Part shown: piece by piece, positions 45,366 through 54,753 of the stretch
Numbering within the stretch: position 1 is the stretch's first letter
Layout of the letters: each line of letters opens with the position of its first letter
Assembly: GCF_023349125.1 (NCBI RefSeq)
Contig: NZ_JAKIKT010000009.1
Span: 62,001-126,000, forward strand
Length of the DNA: 64,000 bases
Reading direction: 5' to 3'
From: Shewanella corallii
Lineage (GTDB): Bacteria; Pseudomonadota; Gammaproteobacteria; Enterobacterales; Shewanellaceae
Position numbers and translations under genes: made by a program
Notes under the pieces: generated by a model
What the model was told of the DNA's origin: nothing
Databases searched by the model: none
The model's input: the letters and a program-made list of their open reading frames with translations, nothing else

Positions 45366-45905
45366 ATGGACTTACTCTCTCCGCTGGGTGCTTTGCATCC
45401 CGATGAAGATATTCAGGATTGGCTCGTGACTAAGCCTAAAGCAATAGCATTTCTGCATAACCAGGCTCTCTCCTTCACCCTGATAGACATCGCAGAAGAC
45501 CCGGCTCCGCAGGAGTTTGTCGCAGCCATCGAGGCTTTGATTGCTTTGCCCTTGGAGGCCCGGCAAGTAGTCCAGCCATATCTGTTTCAGTCTTACCAAC
45601 ATATGCTCGATGAGCTGGAAGAGTTTGAACTGGAGGAGTGGGATTTGGAGATTGAGGACCCAAGTGAGATTTGGGACTTTATCGAATTCAACAAGATCTA
45701 CGTAAGTCGCCGCACCTATGGTGATAAAGCCGTTTACGTCAGTGTAGAGGCCAATTGTGAATGGGAGCCTGAACACGGCTTACAGCTGGTATATCGGGCA
45801 GGTTCGACTCTTGTCAGAGTGAGTGAGCAGGATGGCAGTCTTACCAACGCGGATGCCTTTTTCCTGGAAGAGAATGAAGACTGCATTCTGTATCACATCG
45901 ACTAA
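45366..45905 (+). CDS. Acidic DUF6985-like protein
   Basis: The 179-residue cytoplasmic protein is very acidic in its middle (LDELEEFELEEWDLEIED, residues about 79-96). The C-terminal half (YVSVEANCEWEPEHGLQLVYR and VRVSEQDGSLTNADAF) resembles the DUF6985 family, whose members often sit beside toxin-immunity or secretion genes. That assignment is from memory and needs a profile search. It lies 57 bases before the CheW-CZB gene on the same strand, so the two may be one operon. Confidence 0.68.
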   Translation: MDLLSPLGALHPDEDIQDWLVTKPKAIAFLHNQALSFTLIDIAEDPAPQEFVAAIEALIALPLEARQVVQPYLFQSYQHMLDELEEFELEEWDLEIEDPSEIWDFIEFNKIYVSRRTYGDKAVYVSVEANCEWEPEHGLQLVYRAGSTLVRVSEQDGSLTNADAFFLEENEDCILYHID

Positions 45906-45962
45906 GCGATAACTGTCAGCTGAGCTATGCTTTCTTTAATGTACTCAGGGACGACATAGCTA

Positions 45963-46802
45963 ATGGACTTTATCAATTTCAAGGTCGGCCAGAAGATGGT
46001 GGCCTTTAAAATTCTCGACATACTTCAAACAGAAAAACATGACGGCAAGCTGACTTCTCTGCCCAATAACACCAGCAGTTTTATGGGGGTCAAAGATTAT
46101 GCACACAAACCTGTACCTATCTTTGACCTGGGCGTTATGCTCAATGGCGAATCGACAGGCCTGACCAATCAGAAGCTGATAACATTGCTCGCAGACAGAG
46201 AAGAGGACCATATCACCTGGTTCAAAGCCCTACGTTGCACTATAGAAGACGATACCCCCTTCACCAAAGACTGCGATCCCCATGCATGTGCATTCGCCCA
46301 GTGGTATGACAACTTTCAGACTGACAATGAAGATTTTGCGGACTTGCTGAAAAAGTTCGATGCTCCCCACAAGCAGCTGCATGCTTTGGCCGGCGAAGTA
46401 CTTGAGCTGCTCGAACAGGACGAAAAAGAGCAGGCGCTGAAGGCGTTTCGCCGGGAAGAGCACTCAAGTTACGCCAATCTGATGAGGCTGTTTGGTGTGG
46501 CCAAAGACCAGCTTGCGCTGGATTACAAACCCATCATCGTCTTCACCACCTGCGATGGTATAACACCGGATATAGGCCTGCTTGTCGATAAAGTTGAAGA
46601 CAGTGTGGACGTGGAAGAGCAGGACATTCACCCTATGGATGACCTGGCACATCTGGGCTTTAATATGCAGGCACAAACTACTCGCCTGGTTCGGGGGTTA
46701 ATCCACCATAACAACAAACACAGTCTGATTATGGAGCCCAGGGCAATCGTGCCTGACCCCGCTATCATCAATCAGCTGTCACAGCTTGACGCCGCCGGTT
46801 AA
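45963..46802 (+). CDS. CheW-like protein interrupted by a CZB zinc-binding domain
   Basis: The 279-residue protein starts and ends as a CheW domain. Residues 1-65 have the first half (FKVGQKMVAFKILDILQTE, PVPIFDLGVMLN) and residues about 190-225 the second (IIVFTTCDGITPDIGLLVDKV, read in parts). Between them, residues about 75-180 match a chemoreceptor zinc-binding domain: His 83 in HITWFKAL, Cys 109 in CAFAQWY, and His 136 / His 140 in PHKQLH, the expected 3His/1Cys set. It would therefore sense zinc or oxidants, such as hypochlorite, and pass the signal to a CheA/receptor array. No other chemotaxis gene is near. No ribosome site is clear. Confidence 0.85.
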   Translation: MDFINFKVGQKMVAFKILDILQTEKHDGKLTSLPNNTSSFMGVKDYAHKPVPIFDLGVMLNGESTGLTNQKLITLLADREEDHITWFKALRCTIEDDTPFTKDCDPHACAFAQWYDNFQTDNEDFADLLKKFDAPHKQLHALAGEVLELLEQDEKEQALKAFRREEHSSYANLMRLFGVAKDQLALDYKPIIVFTTCDGITPDIGLLVDKVEDSVDVEEQDIHPMDDLAHLGFNMQAQTTRLVRGLIHHNNKHSLIMEPRAIVPDPAIINQLSQLDAAG

Positions 46803-46815
46803 CCCTGTAAAAAAC

Positions 46816-46845
46816 AAAAAAGCCGCGAATTACCGCGGCTTTTTC
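46816..46845. terminator. Bidirectional terminator between CheW-CZB and M16 genes
   Basis: Stem AAAAGCCGCG/CGCGGCTTTT with a T run on both strands, between two convergent genes. Confidence 0.92.
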
Positions 46846-46856
46846 AATGCTCTCAG

Positions 46857-49736
46857 TTACAGCTGATACTTCAGCTTACCCTTGAGCTCTGCAACATCCG
46901 TCACCTTCATCTGATTAGGCAACTTAGCGAACGGCTTGTCCTGATACTTGCTGCCCCTCAGCTGCACATTAATGCGGGCAGCGTCCGGGTTGAGCATGGT
47001 CTCAGCATAGAAGGTCTTGATATCCTCAAGGCTGACGGCCTCAACGGCAGTAATCAGCTTGTCCTTTGAGTCGTATTGCCACTTTTCATCGTACCAATCC
47101 CCCATCAGAGGTTGCACTTCCTCAAACATATTCTTGGGTGCCTCTTTCAGCCCCACCAGCACACCATTTTTGATGGCAGCAAACTCCTGCTCAGTCAATT
47201 TATCCAGCTTGGCCTGATACTCTTTTTTAAAGCGGTCAAACCTGTCCTGAGCCTGTGGTAGGTCCATGACCGGAGACTGGATATAAAGCCCCACAGCTGC
47301 ATAGTCATCCATGGGGTAGTCGAGCGCGCCTACTGCATAGGCCAGCTGCTCTTCAGTCCTGAGCTGATTGAACGCCTCATGACGGAAATGGGCTGCCAGC
47401 ACCTTGGCGATCGCCTTTTGCTCCACACCCGGTTTGGCGTGTACGGCCAGATCGGCCAGCGCGATATCTGCTGCTGCGGTATCCTGCTGATAGCTAAGCA
47501 CCTGGCCTGGCTGTGGCATCACATCCACCACTTTAACGAAATCAGTCTGCTTGTGGTCAGCACCCAGGGCATTGGCAACCTCTTTGGCCACCAGCTCAAG
47601 CTCGGTATTGTCATAGTTACCAAAGGCCAGAATACGGGGTTGGTTGTGCTTAATCAGTCCGCTAACCCTGTTGCTGAAATCTGCCAGTGACATTTTCTCA
47701 GCCGCAGCGCTCAGCGCCTTATCTTCAAACTGATGCTGTTGGGTCAACTTCCGAACAGCAGGGAATACCTGATAGATGGCAAACTGTTTTTGCTTATTGG
47801 CCAGTGCCCGCACATATCTGTCTTTAGCTTGCTCAAAACTGGTTTCATCCACTTTAGGCTGCAACTTCAACATTTCTTCCAGCAGCAGTGGCTGCTTGTC
47901 GGTAAAGCCAGTGATCCGCAACGCCATGCCCTGACCCACAATGGGCGTGGCGTACATACCGGCTGCGCTTGCCTCAGCGGTCAGCTGGCTTTGCTGCAGC
48001 CCATACAGATCCTGCCACAAGTCCAGCGCCACCTGATTTTCTATCTGCTCATTGGCACTGCCGGCATTCAAGTCAACTATCAACACACCTTTAGGCTGCT
48101 GGGAAAACTGCTGACTGGGGTAATGCCACACCTTAACGCCATCTTTATCTACTTTAAGCTCAGGTTTGGCTTGCTCCATACCCTGAGTTTTTAGGGCAAA
48201 GCTCTCCGGCATCATGCGATTGACCTGAGGCAGAACCAAAGCAGTATTAGTTCCTGTCCAACTGTCGACCTGGCTTTGCGGGATATCCTCAATACGGTAC
48301 TCGCCAGCGTAGAAGTGTTGGGTATCGGAAACCTCTTCATCCTTACTGATATACCAAACTCTCAGAGTTTCCGGGGTTAACTGCTCCAGCACCTGATTAA
48401 TGGCATCAGCATTAAACTGGCCGTAATAGTAATTGGCGTTAATTGCATAGTTGGTTGGGTAGTTCTGCATGGTGTTAACCAGGGTGGCGGCATAGCGGAA
48501 CTCTTCAACCTTGGGCAGGAAGCGGAACTCGTTATCCAGCGAGGTTTTGATCTCTTTGAAATACTTGTCATCGACACCCTGTTGCTTCACCAGTTCTATG
48601 TACTGCATCACCAACGCCAGGGCTTCATCTCTGTGCTTCATACCCTCATCGGTCAAATCCATGGTGATACTCAGTTCGCCATAGTTACCGTAGTGGTTCG
48701 GGCTGGAGCTGGCATTAAGCGCGCTTATCCAACCCTTCTCTTTCAGCAGCTGTGCAGGCGTGCCCGGCATTTCTGAACCCAGAAGATAAGTCACAAAGCC
48801 ATTGGGCTTATACATGAACTCATCCATATTGTTGCGTATGGTGAAATCCAGCTTCAGCTGCTTCACATCTTCATTGGGCTTGTAGTACACCTTCTTACCG
48901 CCCACATCCGCAAAGTTCATTTCAGCGGTAACGGCAGGTTTGTCTATCTGCTTGTCTTTGATGGGGGAGAAGTGTTTGCGCGCCAGCTTTTCCATCTCAT
49001 CCAGTGGCAGATTGCTGATGAGCGCCACTTTCATAATATTGGCCGAGTAGTACTTGTCGTAGAAGGCCACGGTTTCTGTGTGTAACTTGCTGCCTTCTTT
49101 ATCGCCCAGGGTTTCAAGATTACCAATCAGGAAACGGTTGGCAGGGTGCTCGCCCATCATCTGGCGTGACAGCTTGAACTGACCGAAAAAATCCAGCTCA
49201 CGTCGCATGGACCATTCGGCATTCACCGCACTCTTCTCTTTCTCTGTGTATTCAGGATAAAGCTTGGGAGACTTGAAGAAATCAGAGAAACGGTCCAGCG
49301 CTTCGTCGTAGGCGTCGTTGTTCACCTTGAACATATAATTGGTGTAGGTCATCCAGGTAGAGGCATTGGACATACCGCCATTTTGAGACAGAAACTCTTT
49401 GTACTCATTGGTATCCGGGAACTTTTCTGTGCCCAGAAACAACAAGTGCTCCAGATAGTGCGCCATCCCCTGCTGAGTCATGGGGTCTTGCAGCAATCCC
49501 ACTCCCACATTCAATGCCGCTGCTGACTTATCTGTAGAGGGATCTGATACCAGAATCACTTCCAGGTTATTGTCCAGCTTCAGGGTGCGATAACCACGCT
49601 GATCATTGGGGCTGACCGCCAGCTCAGTCAAAGGGGTCAACTGCTGGGCCGGGGTAGTCTGTGAACCTTGATTTGTGTTGCTGCAACCGGCCAATATCGC
49701 CAGCGTCAACGTGCTGAGTACCAGAGTTTTCTTCAT
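46857..49736 (-). CDS. M16 metallopeptidase lipoprotein (PtrA/insulysin-like)
   Basis: The 959-residue protein has a lipoprotein signal (LAGC, Cys 18) and the inverted zinc motif HYLEH at residues 93-97, with a distal Glu in NAEWSM (about 174). Four M16 domains cover the rest, as in protease III and insulin-degrading enzyme; only the first is catalytic. The length fits protease III (about 960). It degrades peptides captured in its clam-shell cavity, here anchored in the periplasm. AAGGA is six bases before ATG 49736. Confidence 0.93.
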   Translation of the reverse strand: MKKTLVLSTLTLAILAGCSNTNQGSQTTPAQQLTPLTELAVSPNDQRGYRTLKLDNNLEVILVSDPSTDKSAAALNVGVGLLQDPMTQQGMAHYLEHLLFLGTEKFPDTNEYKEFLSQNGGMSNASTWMTYTNYMFKVNNDAYDEALDRFSDFFKSPKLYPEYTEKEKSAVNAEWSMRRELDFFGQFKLSRQMMGEHPANRFLIGNLETLGDKEGSKLHTETVAFYDKYYSANIMKVALISNLPLDEMEKLARKHFSPIKDKQIDKPAVTAEMNFADVGGKKVYYKPNEDVKQLKLDFTIRNNMDEFMYKPNGFVTYLLGSEMPGTPAQLLKEKGWISALNASSSPNHYGNYGELSITMDLTDEGMKHRDEALALVMQYIELVKQQGVDDKYFKEIKTSLDNEFRFLPKVEEFRYAATLVNTMQNYPTNYAINANYYYGQFNADAINQVLEQLTPETLRVWYISKDEEVSDTQHFYAGEYRIEDIPQSQVDSWTGTNTALVLPQVNRMMPESFALKTQGMEQAKPELKVDKDGVKVWHYPSQQFSQQPKGVLIVDLNAGSANEQIENQVALDLWQDLYGLQQSQLTAEASAAGMYATPIVGQGMALRITGFTDKQPLLLEEMLKLQPKVDETSFEQAKDRYVRALANKQKQFAIYQVFPAVRKLTQQHQFEDKALSAAAEKMSLADFSNRVSGLIKHNQPRILAFGNYDNTELELVAKEVANALGADHKQTDFVKVVDVMPQPGQVLSYQQDTAAADIALADLAVHAKPGVEQKAIAKVLAAHFRHEAFNQLRTEEQLAYAVGALDYPMDDYAAVGLYIQSPVMDLPQAQDRFDRFKKEYQAKLDKLTEQEFAAIKNGVLVGLKEAPKNMFEEVQPLMGDWYDEKWQYDSKDKLITAVEAVSLEDIKTFYAETMLNPDAARINVQLRGSKYQDKPFAKLPNQMKVTDVAELKGKLKYQL

Positions 49737-49893
49737 ACCAATTCCTTTTGAACGGTTTTTTTAGAGTTTGACTCAAGCTAGCAGATACTTACCGTAAGCA
49801 ACAAAATAAAGTAGTAACAAAATTCAATTCGTTGACTTGAGAAATCAACAAGGCAGCCTGAATACAACAGACAAGTTTGCTGACAGGAAAAAC

Positions 49894-49918
49894 AAAACAA
49901 GGGCCTGCTGGCCCTTGT
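49894..49918 (-). terminator. Terminator of the periplasmic coiled-coil gene
   Basis: Stem ACAAGGGCC/GGCCCTTGT with loop TGCT; on the minus strand it is followed by TTTTGTTTTT. Confidence 0.9.
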
Positions 49919-49951
49919 TGATATCGCTCTCAGATACGAGTCCTGTCGGCG

Positions 49952-50626
49952 TTAATCCTGCTGCTTGCGCATCAGCTCCATCATCCGCTTGGCCTCTGCC
50001 ATATGCTCCTGCTCAACCTGCTGATAAAGCCTGTCCAACTGCTCCAATTGCGCCTCTGTTGGCTCATTGTCTCCAATTGCCGCCTCAAGCTCAGTCAACT
50101 GATACTCGGCATCTGACATATTCTCACCACCGGCCTGATACAGCTGCAACTCCAGCTCATGCTGTTTCTCCTGCAAACTGTAAAGCTCTTTCTCCTGAGC
50201 ATCACTGCGGGGATAAATTCCCATCAGCTCATCAAGTCTATCTTCTATCTCCATCAGCTGTTGCTCTATCGCAACCACTTCATCTGAAATGCCCATGCAG
50301 CTCATCATCTCAGCTTCGGACAACCCAACAGCTGCCTGCGTCAGATTATTCATACAGGCTTCCATAGCTTGTTCTGAGTGGCTGGAATTATCAAAGCAAG
50401 CCCTGATTTCACGGGCAAAGCTCTTTTCCACTGCGGCCTCGCTCTTACCTGTGCATTCAGCAACTCTGGCCAGCACCTCAGACTCTTGCTTCATTGATGC
50501 AATGGACATCTGCACAAACATCTCTTTCTGCTCTTCTGTCATCTTTGGCATCGACTCTGCGTAGGCAGTGACCGCAAACATAGACAAGAGTAAAGCAGGC
50601 AAGGTGGAAAAGGTTCGGATGGACAT
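49952..50626 (-). CDS. Periplasmic helical (coiled-coil) protein of unknown function
   Basis: ATG 50626 is preferred (AAGGGA seven bases before) over an in-frame start 24 bases upstream. The 224-residue product has a Sec signal (cleavage near AYAES). The first half has four Cys and Met-rich helices; the second half is long, charged and heptad-like (EIEDRLDELMG, LQEKQHELELQLYQ, EQLDRLYQQVEQEH), suggesting a coiled coil. No family recognised. It ends the segment just before the nap operon, divergently transcribed from it. Confidence 0.72.
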   Translation of the reverse strand: MSIRTFSTLPALLLSMFAVTAYAESMPKMTEEQKEMFVQMSIASMKQESEVLARVAECTGKSEAAVEKSFAREIRACFDNSSHSEQAMEACMNNLTQAAVGLSEAEMMSCMGISDEVVAIEQQLMEIEDRLDELMGIYPRSDAQEKELYSLQEKQHELELQLYQAGGENMSDAEYQLTELEAAIGDNEPTEAQLEQLDRLYQQVEQEHMAEAKRMMELMRKQQD

Positions 50627-50937
50627 AAGTAAATCCCTTTTTATGGACAATTCAGATTACGCCTCCCCACTCTAGACCAGTCTATCCATGCTTCACATTG
50701 CCCTTTTGGGTAAAGCGGTTCGCCATTTCACAAATAAAAAGACAAAACTCATACCTTTCGGCGCTCAAAGACGGAAGAAAAAAACGTTAAAACATCTAAA
50801 CTTGTTTTGGATCAAGTTATATACAAATGTTATCACTTTGTGAGTATTCACCATTTACAACAGTGGTCACAAAATGGACTTAAAAGAACAATAAATGCAT
50901 TTATCTCAATAGATAAATTGCTTCGCTGAGTGAACAA
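50627..50937. promoter_or_regulatory. Upstream region of the nap operon
   Basis: About 310 bases between divergent genes. The A/T-rich 3' half should hold the nap promoter. It contains an FNR-like site, annotated separately, and nearby TGTGA/TCACA half-sites (about 50845 and 50870) that do not pair cleanly as a CRP box. Confidence 0.5.
50802..50815. promoter_or_regulatory. FNR/EtrA-like binding site
   Basis: TTGTTTTGGATCAA matches the FNR box TTGAT-N4-ATCAA in nine of ten defined positions and lies about 125 bases before napF. Anaerobic activation of nap by FNR-type regulators is well established in enteric bacteria and in Shewanella; here it is predicted. Confidence 0.65.
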
Positions 50938-51423
50938 ATGGTCGATCTCGTACGCAGAAAACTGGTTACCTTGGCTCGTGGTCCTGCCGGGCAACTGAGC
51001 CTTCCCTGGCTATTCAGCCAGCAGCAGTTTGTTGATGCCTGCACCCGCTGTAACAAGTGCGTTGATGCCTGTGAAACTCAGATCATTCAGGTCGGCGACG
51101 GTGGTTTTCCCCATGTCGATTTGACTATCAACGAATGCACCCTCTGCTACCGCTGCGCCAGCGTATGCAGTGAGCCCCTTTTTAAAGCAGAGCCAGAAGC
51201 CCCCTGGCAGGCAGATATACAGCTGACAGACAGATGCCTTGCTCTGCAGAACATTGATTGTCGCAGCTGTGCAGATGCCTGCGAACCCATGGCCATCCAA
51301 TTCAAACCCATTATCGGCAAAGTCGCGCAACCCAATTTACAAACAGAAAGTTGTACAGGCTGTGGTGCCTGTATCAGCCCCTGCCCGGCCGATGCCATCA
51401 ACTTAGTCCTGCGGGAGACATGA
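50938..51423 (+). CDS. napF: NapF ferredoxin-type protein
   Basis: The 161-residue protein has ferredoxin-like Cys groups for up to four [4Fe-4S] clusters: CTRCNKCVDAC, CTLCYRCASVC, CRSCADAC and CTGCGACISPCP. NapF is a cytoplasmic accessory factor that helps assemble the iron-sulfur cluster of NapA. It is the first gene of the operon; its TGA overlaps the napD ATG. Confidence 0.94.
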   Translation: MVDLVRRKLVTLARGPAGQLSLPWLFSQQQFVDACTRCNKCVDACETQIIQVGDGGFPHVDLTINECTLCYRCASVCSEPLFKAEPEAPWQADIQLTDRCLALQNIDCRSCADACEPMAIQFKPIIGKVAQPNLQTESCTGCGACISPCPADAINLVLRET

Positions 51424-51722
51424 CTCAAATGCAAGAAGTCCATATTTCAAGTCTGGTAGTCCACACAGCTCCCGAGCATATCGTCGGGATCTGTGAGCAG
51501 ATAAACGCAATACCCAATGCCGAAGTCTGGGGTGATAACCCCAAGGGCAAGATTGTTGTGGTGCTGGAGTCGGAAACTCAGGGGTTTCTTACTGAAATCA
51601 TAGAGAAAATTAATAACCTGCCCAATGTTTTGGGAACCGCTCTGGTTTACCACCAATTTGAACCAACTTCAGATCAGCTCAATAACGGCGTCGAGGGGCG
51701 TCGACCCGAGGAGGGGCTATGA
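51420..51722 (+). CDS. napD: NapD chaperone
   Basis: The 100-residue protein starts at ATG 51420, sharing ATGA with the napF stop; ATG 51429 is a possible alternative. It shows the family's ISSLVVHTAPEHI and VVVLESETQGFLTEIIEKIN blocks. NapD binds the twin-arginine signal of NapA and holds it back until the cofactor is in place. It overlaps napA by four bases. Confidence 0.94.
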   Translation: MTQMQEVHISSLVVHTAPEHIVGICEQINAIPNAEVWGDNPKGKIVVVLESETQGFLTEIIEKINNLPNVLGTALVYHQFEPTSDQLNNGVEGRRPEEGL

Positions 51723-54208
51723 CACTGTCAAGACGTAACTTTATTAAAGCAAGTGCTGCAGCGTCTGCAGCTGCAGTCGCCGGGGTAAATCTGCCCGCGT
51801 CAGCAACCAATTTAATTGCCAGTTCAGACCAAACCAAAATTCACTGGGATAAAGCACCATGTCGTTTCTGCGGCACAGGGTGCTCAGTGCTGGTTGGCAC
51901 CAGAGATGGAAAAGTGGTTGCGACTCAAGGGGATCCTGAAGCGCCGGTAAATAAAGGGCTTAACTGTATCAAGGGCTACTTCCTGTCCAAAATCATGTAT
52001 GGCGAAGACAGGCTGACCCAACCTTTGCTGCGTATGAAAGATGGCCAGTATGCCAAAGACGGTGAGTTTACCCCGGTCTCCTGGGATACCGCCTTCGACA
52101 TTATGGCGGAGAAGTGGAAAGCAGCCCTGGCCAAGAAAGGGCCCACCAGCGTCGGTATGTTCGGTTCAGGTCAATGGACTGTCATGGAAGGCTATGCCGC
52201 AGCTAAGTTGATGAAAGCGGGCTTTCGCTCCAACAACATAGACCCCAACGCCCGTCACTGTATGGCCTCTGCCGTAGTCGGCTTTATGCGGGTATTTGGT
52301 ATCGATGAGCCCATGGGCTGCTATGACGACTTTGAACATGCCGATGCGTTTGTGCTCTGGGGATCCAATATGGCAGAGATGCACCCGGTACTGTGGAGCC
52401 GTATCACAGACCGTCGCCTGAGCTACCCTCATGTGAAAGTTAACGTACTGTCCACCTACTATCATCGCTCGTTCGAACTGGCTGATAACGGCTATATCTT
52501 CCAGCCTCAGTCAGATTTGGCTATCGCCAACTTCATTGCCAACTACATCATTCAAAACGATGCGGTTAACTGGGATTTTGTTAACAAGCACACAAACTTC
52601 AAACAGGCGGAAACCGATATAGGTTATGGCCTGAGAGATGATGACCCACTGCAAAAACAGGCGCAAAACCCCAACTCAGGTAAAATGTCAGATATCGACT
52701 TCGAAGCTTACAAAGCCTCTGTGGCGCCTTACACTGCGGAAAAAGCCTCAGAAATGTCCGGCGTTGAACCTGAGAAGCTGATTGAGCTGGCCAGGCAATA
52801 TGCAGATCCCAATACCAGGGTGATGTCTCTGTGGACCATGGGGATGAACCAACATACCCGTGGAGTGTGGATGCAGAGTCTGGTCTACAACCTACACCTG
52901 CTGACGGGAAAAATCGCCACTCCTGGCAATAGCCCATTCTCACTGACAGGTCAGCCATCTGCCTGTGGAACCGCCCGGGAAGTGGGGACTTTCGCTCACC
53001 GCTTGCCGGCAGATATGGTGGTTGCCAATCCCAAGCACAGAGCGATTGCCGAACAGATCTGGAAACTGCCAGAAGGCACCATTCCGCCAAAACCCGGATT
53101 TCATGCAGTACTGCAGGACCGTATGCTGCACGACGGTGTAATTAATGCTTACTGGGTTCAGTGCAACAACAATATGCAGGCAGGCCCCAATATCAATGGC
53201 GAGCGTCTGCCGGGTTACCGCAATCCTGAGAACTTTATTGTGGTTTCTGATCCCTACCCAACAGTCACGGCACAGGCAGCGGACCTGATTCTGCCCACCG
53301 CCATGTGGATTGAAAAAGAAGGTGCCTACGGCAATGCCGAACGGCGTACTCAAGCCTGGTATCAACAGGTGGAGACAGTCGGTGAGGCCAAGTCAGACTT
53401 ATGGCAGCTGATGGAGTTCTCCAAACGCTTCAAAGTAGACGAAGTATGGCCGGAAGAGTTGCTGGCCAAGGCACCGGAATACCGTGGTAAGACACTGTAC
53501 GACGTGCTGTATGCCAACGGTCAGGTCGACAAGTATCCACTGCCCGAGAAACAGGCATTGAATGATGATGCCAGACACTTCGGCTTCTATGTTCAAAAGG
53601 GCCTGTTCGAAGAGTACGCTGCCTTTGGTCGCGGCCATGGGCACGATCTCGCCCCCTACGATATCTACCATCAGGTACGGGGACTTCGCTGGCCAGTAGT
53701 GGATGGCAAAGAGACGCTGTGGCGCTACAAAGAAGGCTCAGATCCATACGCCAAAGCGGGAAGCGATTGGGACTTTTATGGTAAGCCAGATGGCAAGGCA
53801 CTGATTATCTCCGCCCCCTATGAAGCGCCACCAGAGGTACCGGATGCCGAATATGACATGTGGCTGTGTACCGGTCGGGTACTGGAGCATTGGCACACAG
53901 GCACCATGACCCGCCGGGTACCTGAACTCTATAAGGCTGTACCTGATGCGCTCTGCTATATCCACCCGGCCGATGCCAAAGCCAAGGGACTTCGCCGGGG
54001 TGATGAAGTACTTATCGCCAATAAGCGTGGTGAGGTGAAAGCCCGAGTTGAAACCAGAGGCAGGAATCGCCCACCTCAGGGACTAATATTTGTGCCCTTC
54101 TTCGACGCCCGAATTCTGGTGAACAAACTGATCCTGGATGCCACAGATCCTCTGTCCAAACAGACAGACTTCAAGAAGTGTCCGGTCAAGATCACCAAGG
54201 TGGCCTAA
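51719..54208 (+). CDS. napA: Periplasmic nitrate reductase catalytic subunit NapA
   Basis: The 829-residue protein has a Tat signal (SRRNFIKAS), an N-terminal [4Fe-4S] site (Cys 48, 51, 55 and 83; CRFCGTGC), and a Mo-ligand Cys 181 in NARHCMASAV. The molybdopterin-binding domains fill the rest, and the C-terminal block FVPFFDARILVNKL is typical. It reduces nitrate to nitrite in the periplasm with bis-MGD molybdenum. The length matches NapA of the family (about 830). Start codon overlaps napD. Confidence 0.97.
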   Translation: MTLSRRNFIKASAAASAAAVAGVNLPASATNLIASSDQTKIHWDKAPCRFCGTGCSVLVGTRDGKVVATQGDPEAPVNKGLNCIKGYFLSKIMYGEDRLTQPLLRMKDGQYAKDGEFTPVSWDTAFDIMAEKWKAALAKKGPTSVGMFGSGQWTVMEGYAAAKLMKAGFRSNNIDPNARHCMASAVVGFMRVFGIDEPMGCYDDFEHADAFVLWGSNMAEMHPVLWSRITDRRLSYPHVKVNVLSTYYHRSFELADNGYIFQPQSDLAIANFIANYIIQNDAVNWDFVNKHTNFKQAETDIGYGLRDDDPLQKQAQNPNSGKMSDIDFEAYKASVAPYTAEKASEMSGVEPEKLIELARQYADPNTRVMSLWTMGMNQHTRGVWMQSLVYNLHLLTGKIATPGNSPFSLTGQPSACGTAREVGTFAHRLPADMVVANPKHRAIAEQIWKLPEGTIPPKPGFHAVLQDRMLHDGVINAYWVQCNNNMQAGPNINGERLPGYRNPENFIVVSDPYPTVTAQAADLILPTAMWIEKEGAYGNAERRTQAWYQQVETVGEAKSDLWQLMEFSKRFKVDEVWPEELLAKAPEYRGKTLYDVLYANGQVDKYPLPEKQALNDDARHFGFYVQKGLFEEYAAFGRGHGHDLAPYDIYHQVRGLRWPVVDGKETLWRYKEGSDPYAKAGSDWDFYGKPDGKALIISAPYEAPPEVPDAEYDMWLCTGRVLEHWHTGTMTRRVPELYKAVPDALCYIHPADAKAKGLRRGDEVLIANKRGEVKARVETRGRNRPPQGLIFVPFFDARILVNKLILDATDPLSKQTDFKKCPVKITKVA

Positions 54209-54217
54209 CCCTGAGCA

Positions 54218-54241
54218 GGAGCATGATTGGGTTCATGCTCC
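54218..54241 (+). promoter_or_regulatory. napA-napB intercistronic hairpin
   Basis: Perfect nine-base stem GGAGCATGA/TCATGCTCC with a six-base loop, no T run, in the 63-base gap between napA and napB. It may protect the napA mRNA or set relative expression, rather than terminate. Confidence 0.7.
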
Positions 54242-54271
54242 GACCCAAGCCAATAAGGCGGAGAATTCATA

Positions 54272-54727
54272 ATGAAAAAACCAAGCTTATTCATACTGGC
54301 TGCAGTGCTTTCGACAGCCGCATGGGCGCAACAGGAAAATCTGGGTGATACCGGCGGGCTGGCCTCTTTACGCGGGGTTACTCCCCTGCAGGATACCCGG
54401 CCAGCCGATGACCTGAAAAAGTTCCCACGGGAGCAGGCGCTGGAAAGTGACTATGTTTATCAGCCTCCACTGATCCCCCATAACATTCGCAATTATGAGG
54501 TATCGCTTAATGCCAATAAGTGTCTCTCCTGTCACAGCTGGAAAAATGCCAAAGAGATGGGCGCCACTAAAATCAGTGTGACTCATTACGTAAACAGAGA
54601 AGATGCGGTGCTGGCCGATATGTCCCCAAGGCGCTACTTCTGTCTGCAATGTCATGTTCCTCAGGCCAATGCCAAACCTCTGGTAAAGAATGACTTCCAG
54701 CGTGTTGACTCATTGCGTCAGCAATAA
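54272..54727 (+). CDS. napB: NapB diheme cytochrome c subunit
   Basis: The 151-residue protein has a Sec signal ending near AWA and two heme-binding sites, CLSCH (84-88) and CLQCH (124-128), with likely axial His 70 and His 105. NapB passes electrons from NapC to NapA. GGAG lies upstream of ATG 54272. Confidence 0.96.
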   Translation: MKKPSLFILAAVLSTAAWAQQENLGDTGGLASLRGVTPLQDTRPADDLKKFPREQALESDYVYQPPLIPHNIRNYEVSLNANKCLSCHSWKNAKEMGATKISVTHYVNREDAVLADMSPRRYFCLQCHVPQANAKPLVKNDFQRVDSLRQQ

Positions 54728-54753
54728 TCCGTAGCGATGAGATGAGGCTGAAT

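Noticed and set aside
50840..50880. CRP box before napF
   Set aside because: TGTGA and TCACA half-sites are present but not with the required six-base spacing.
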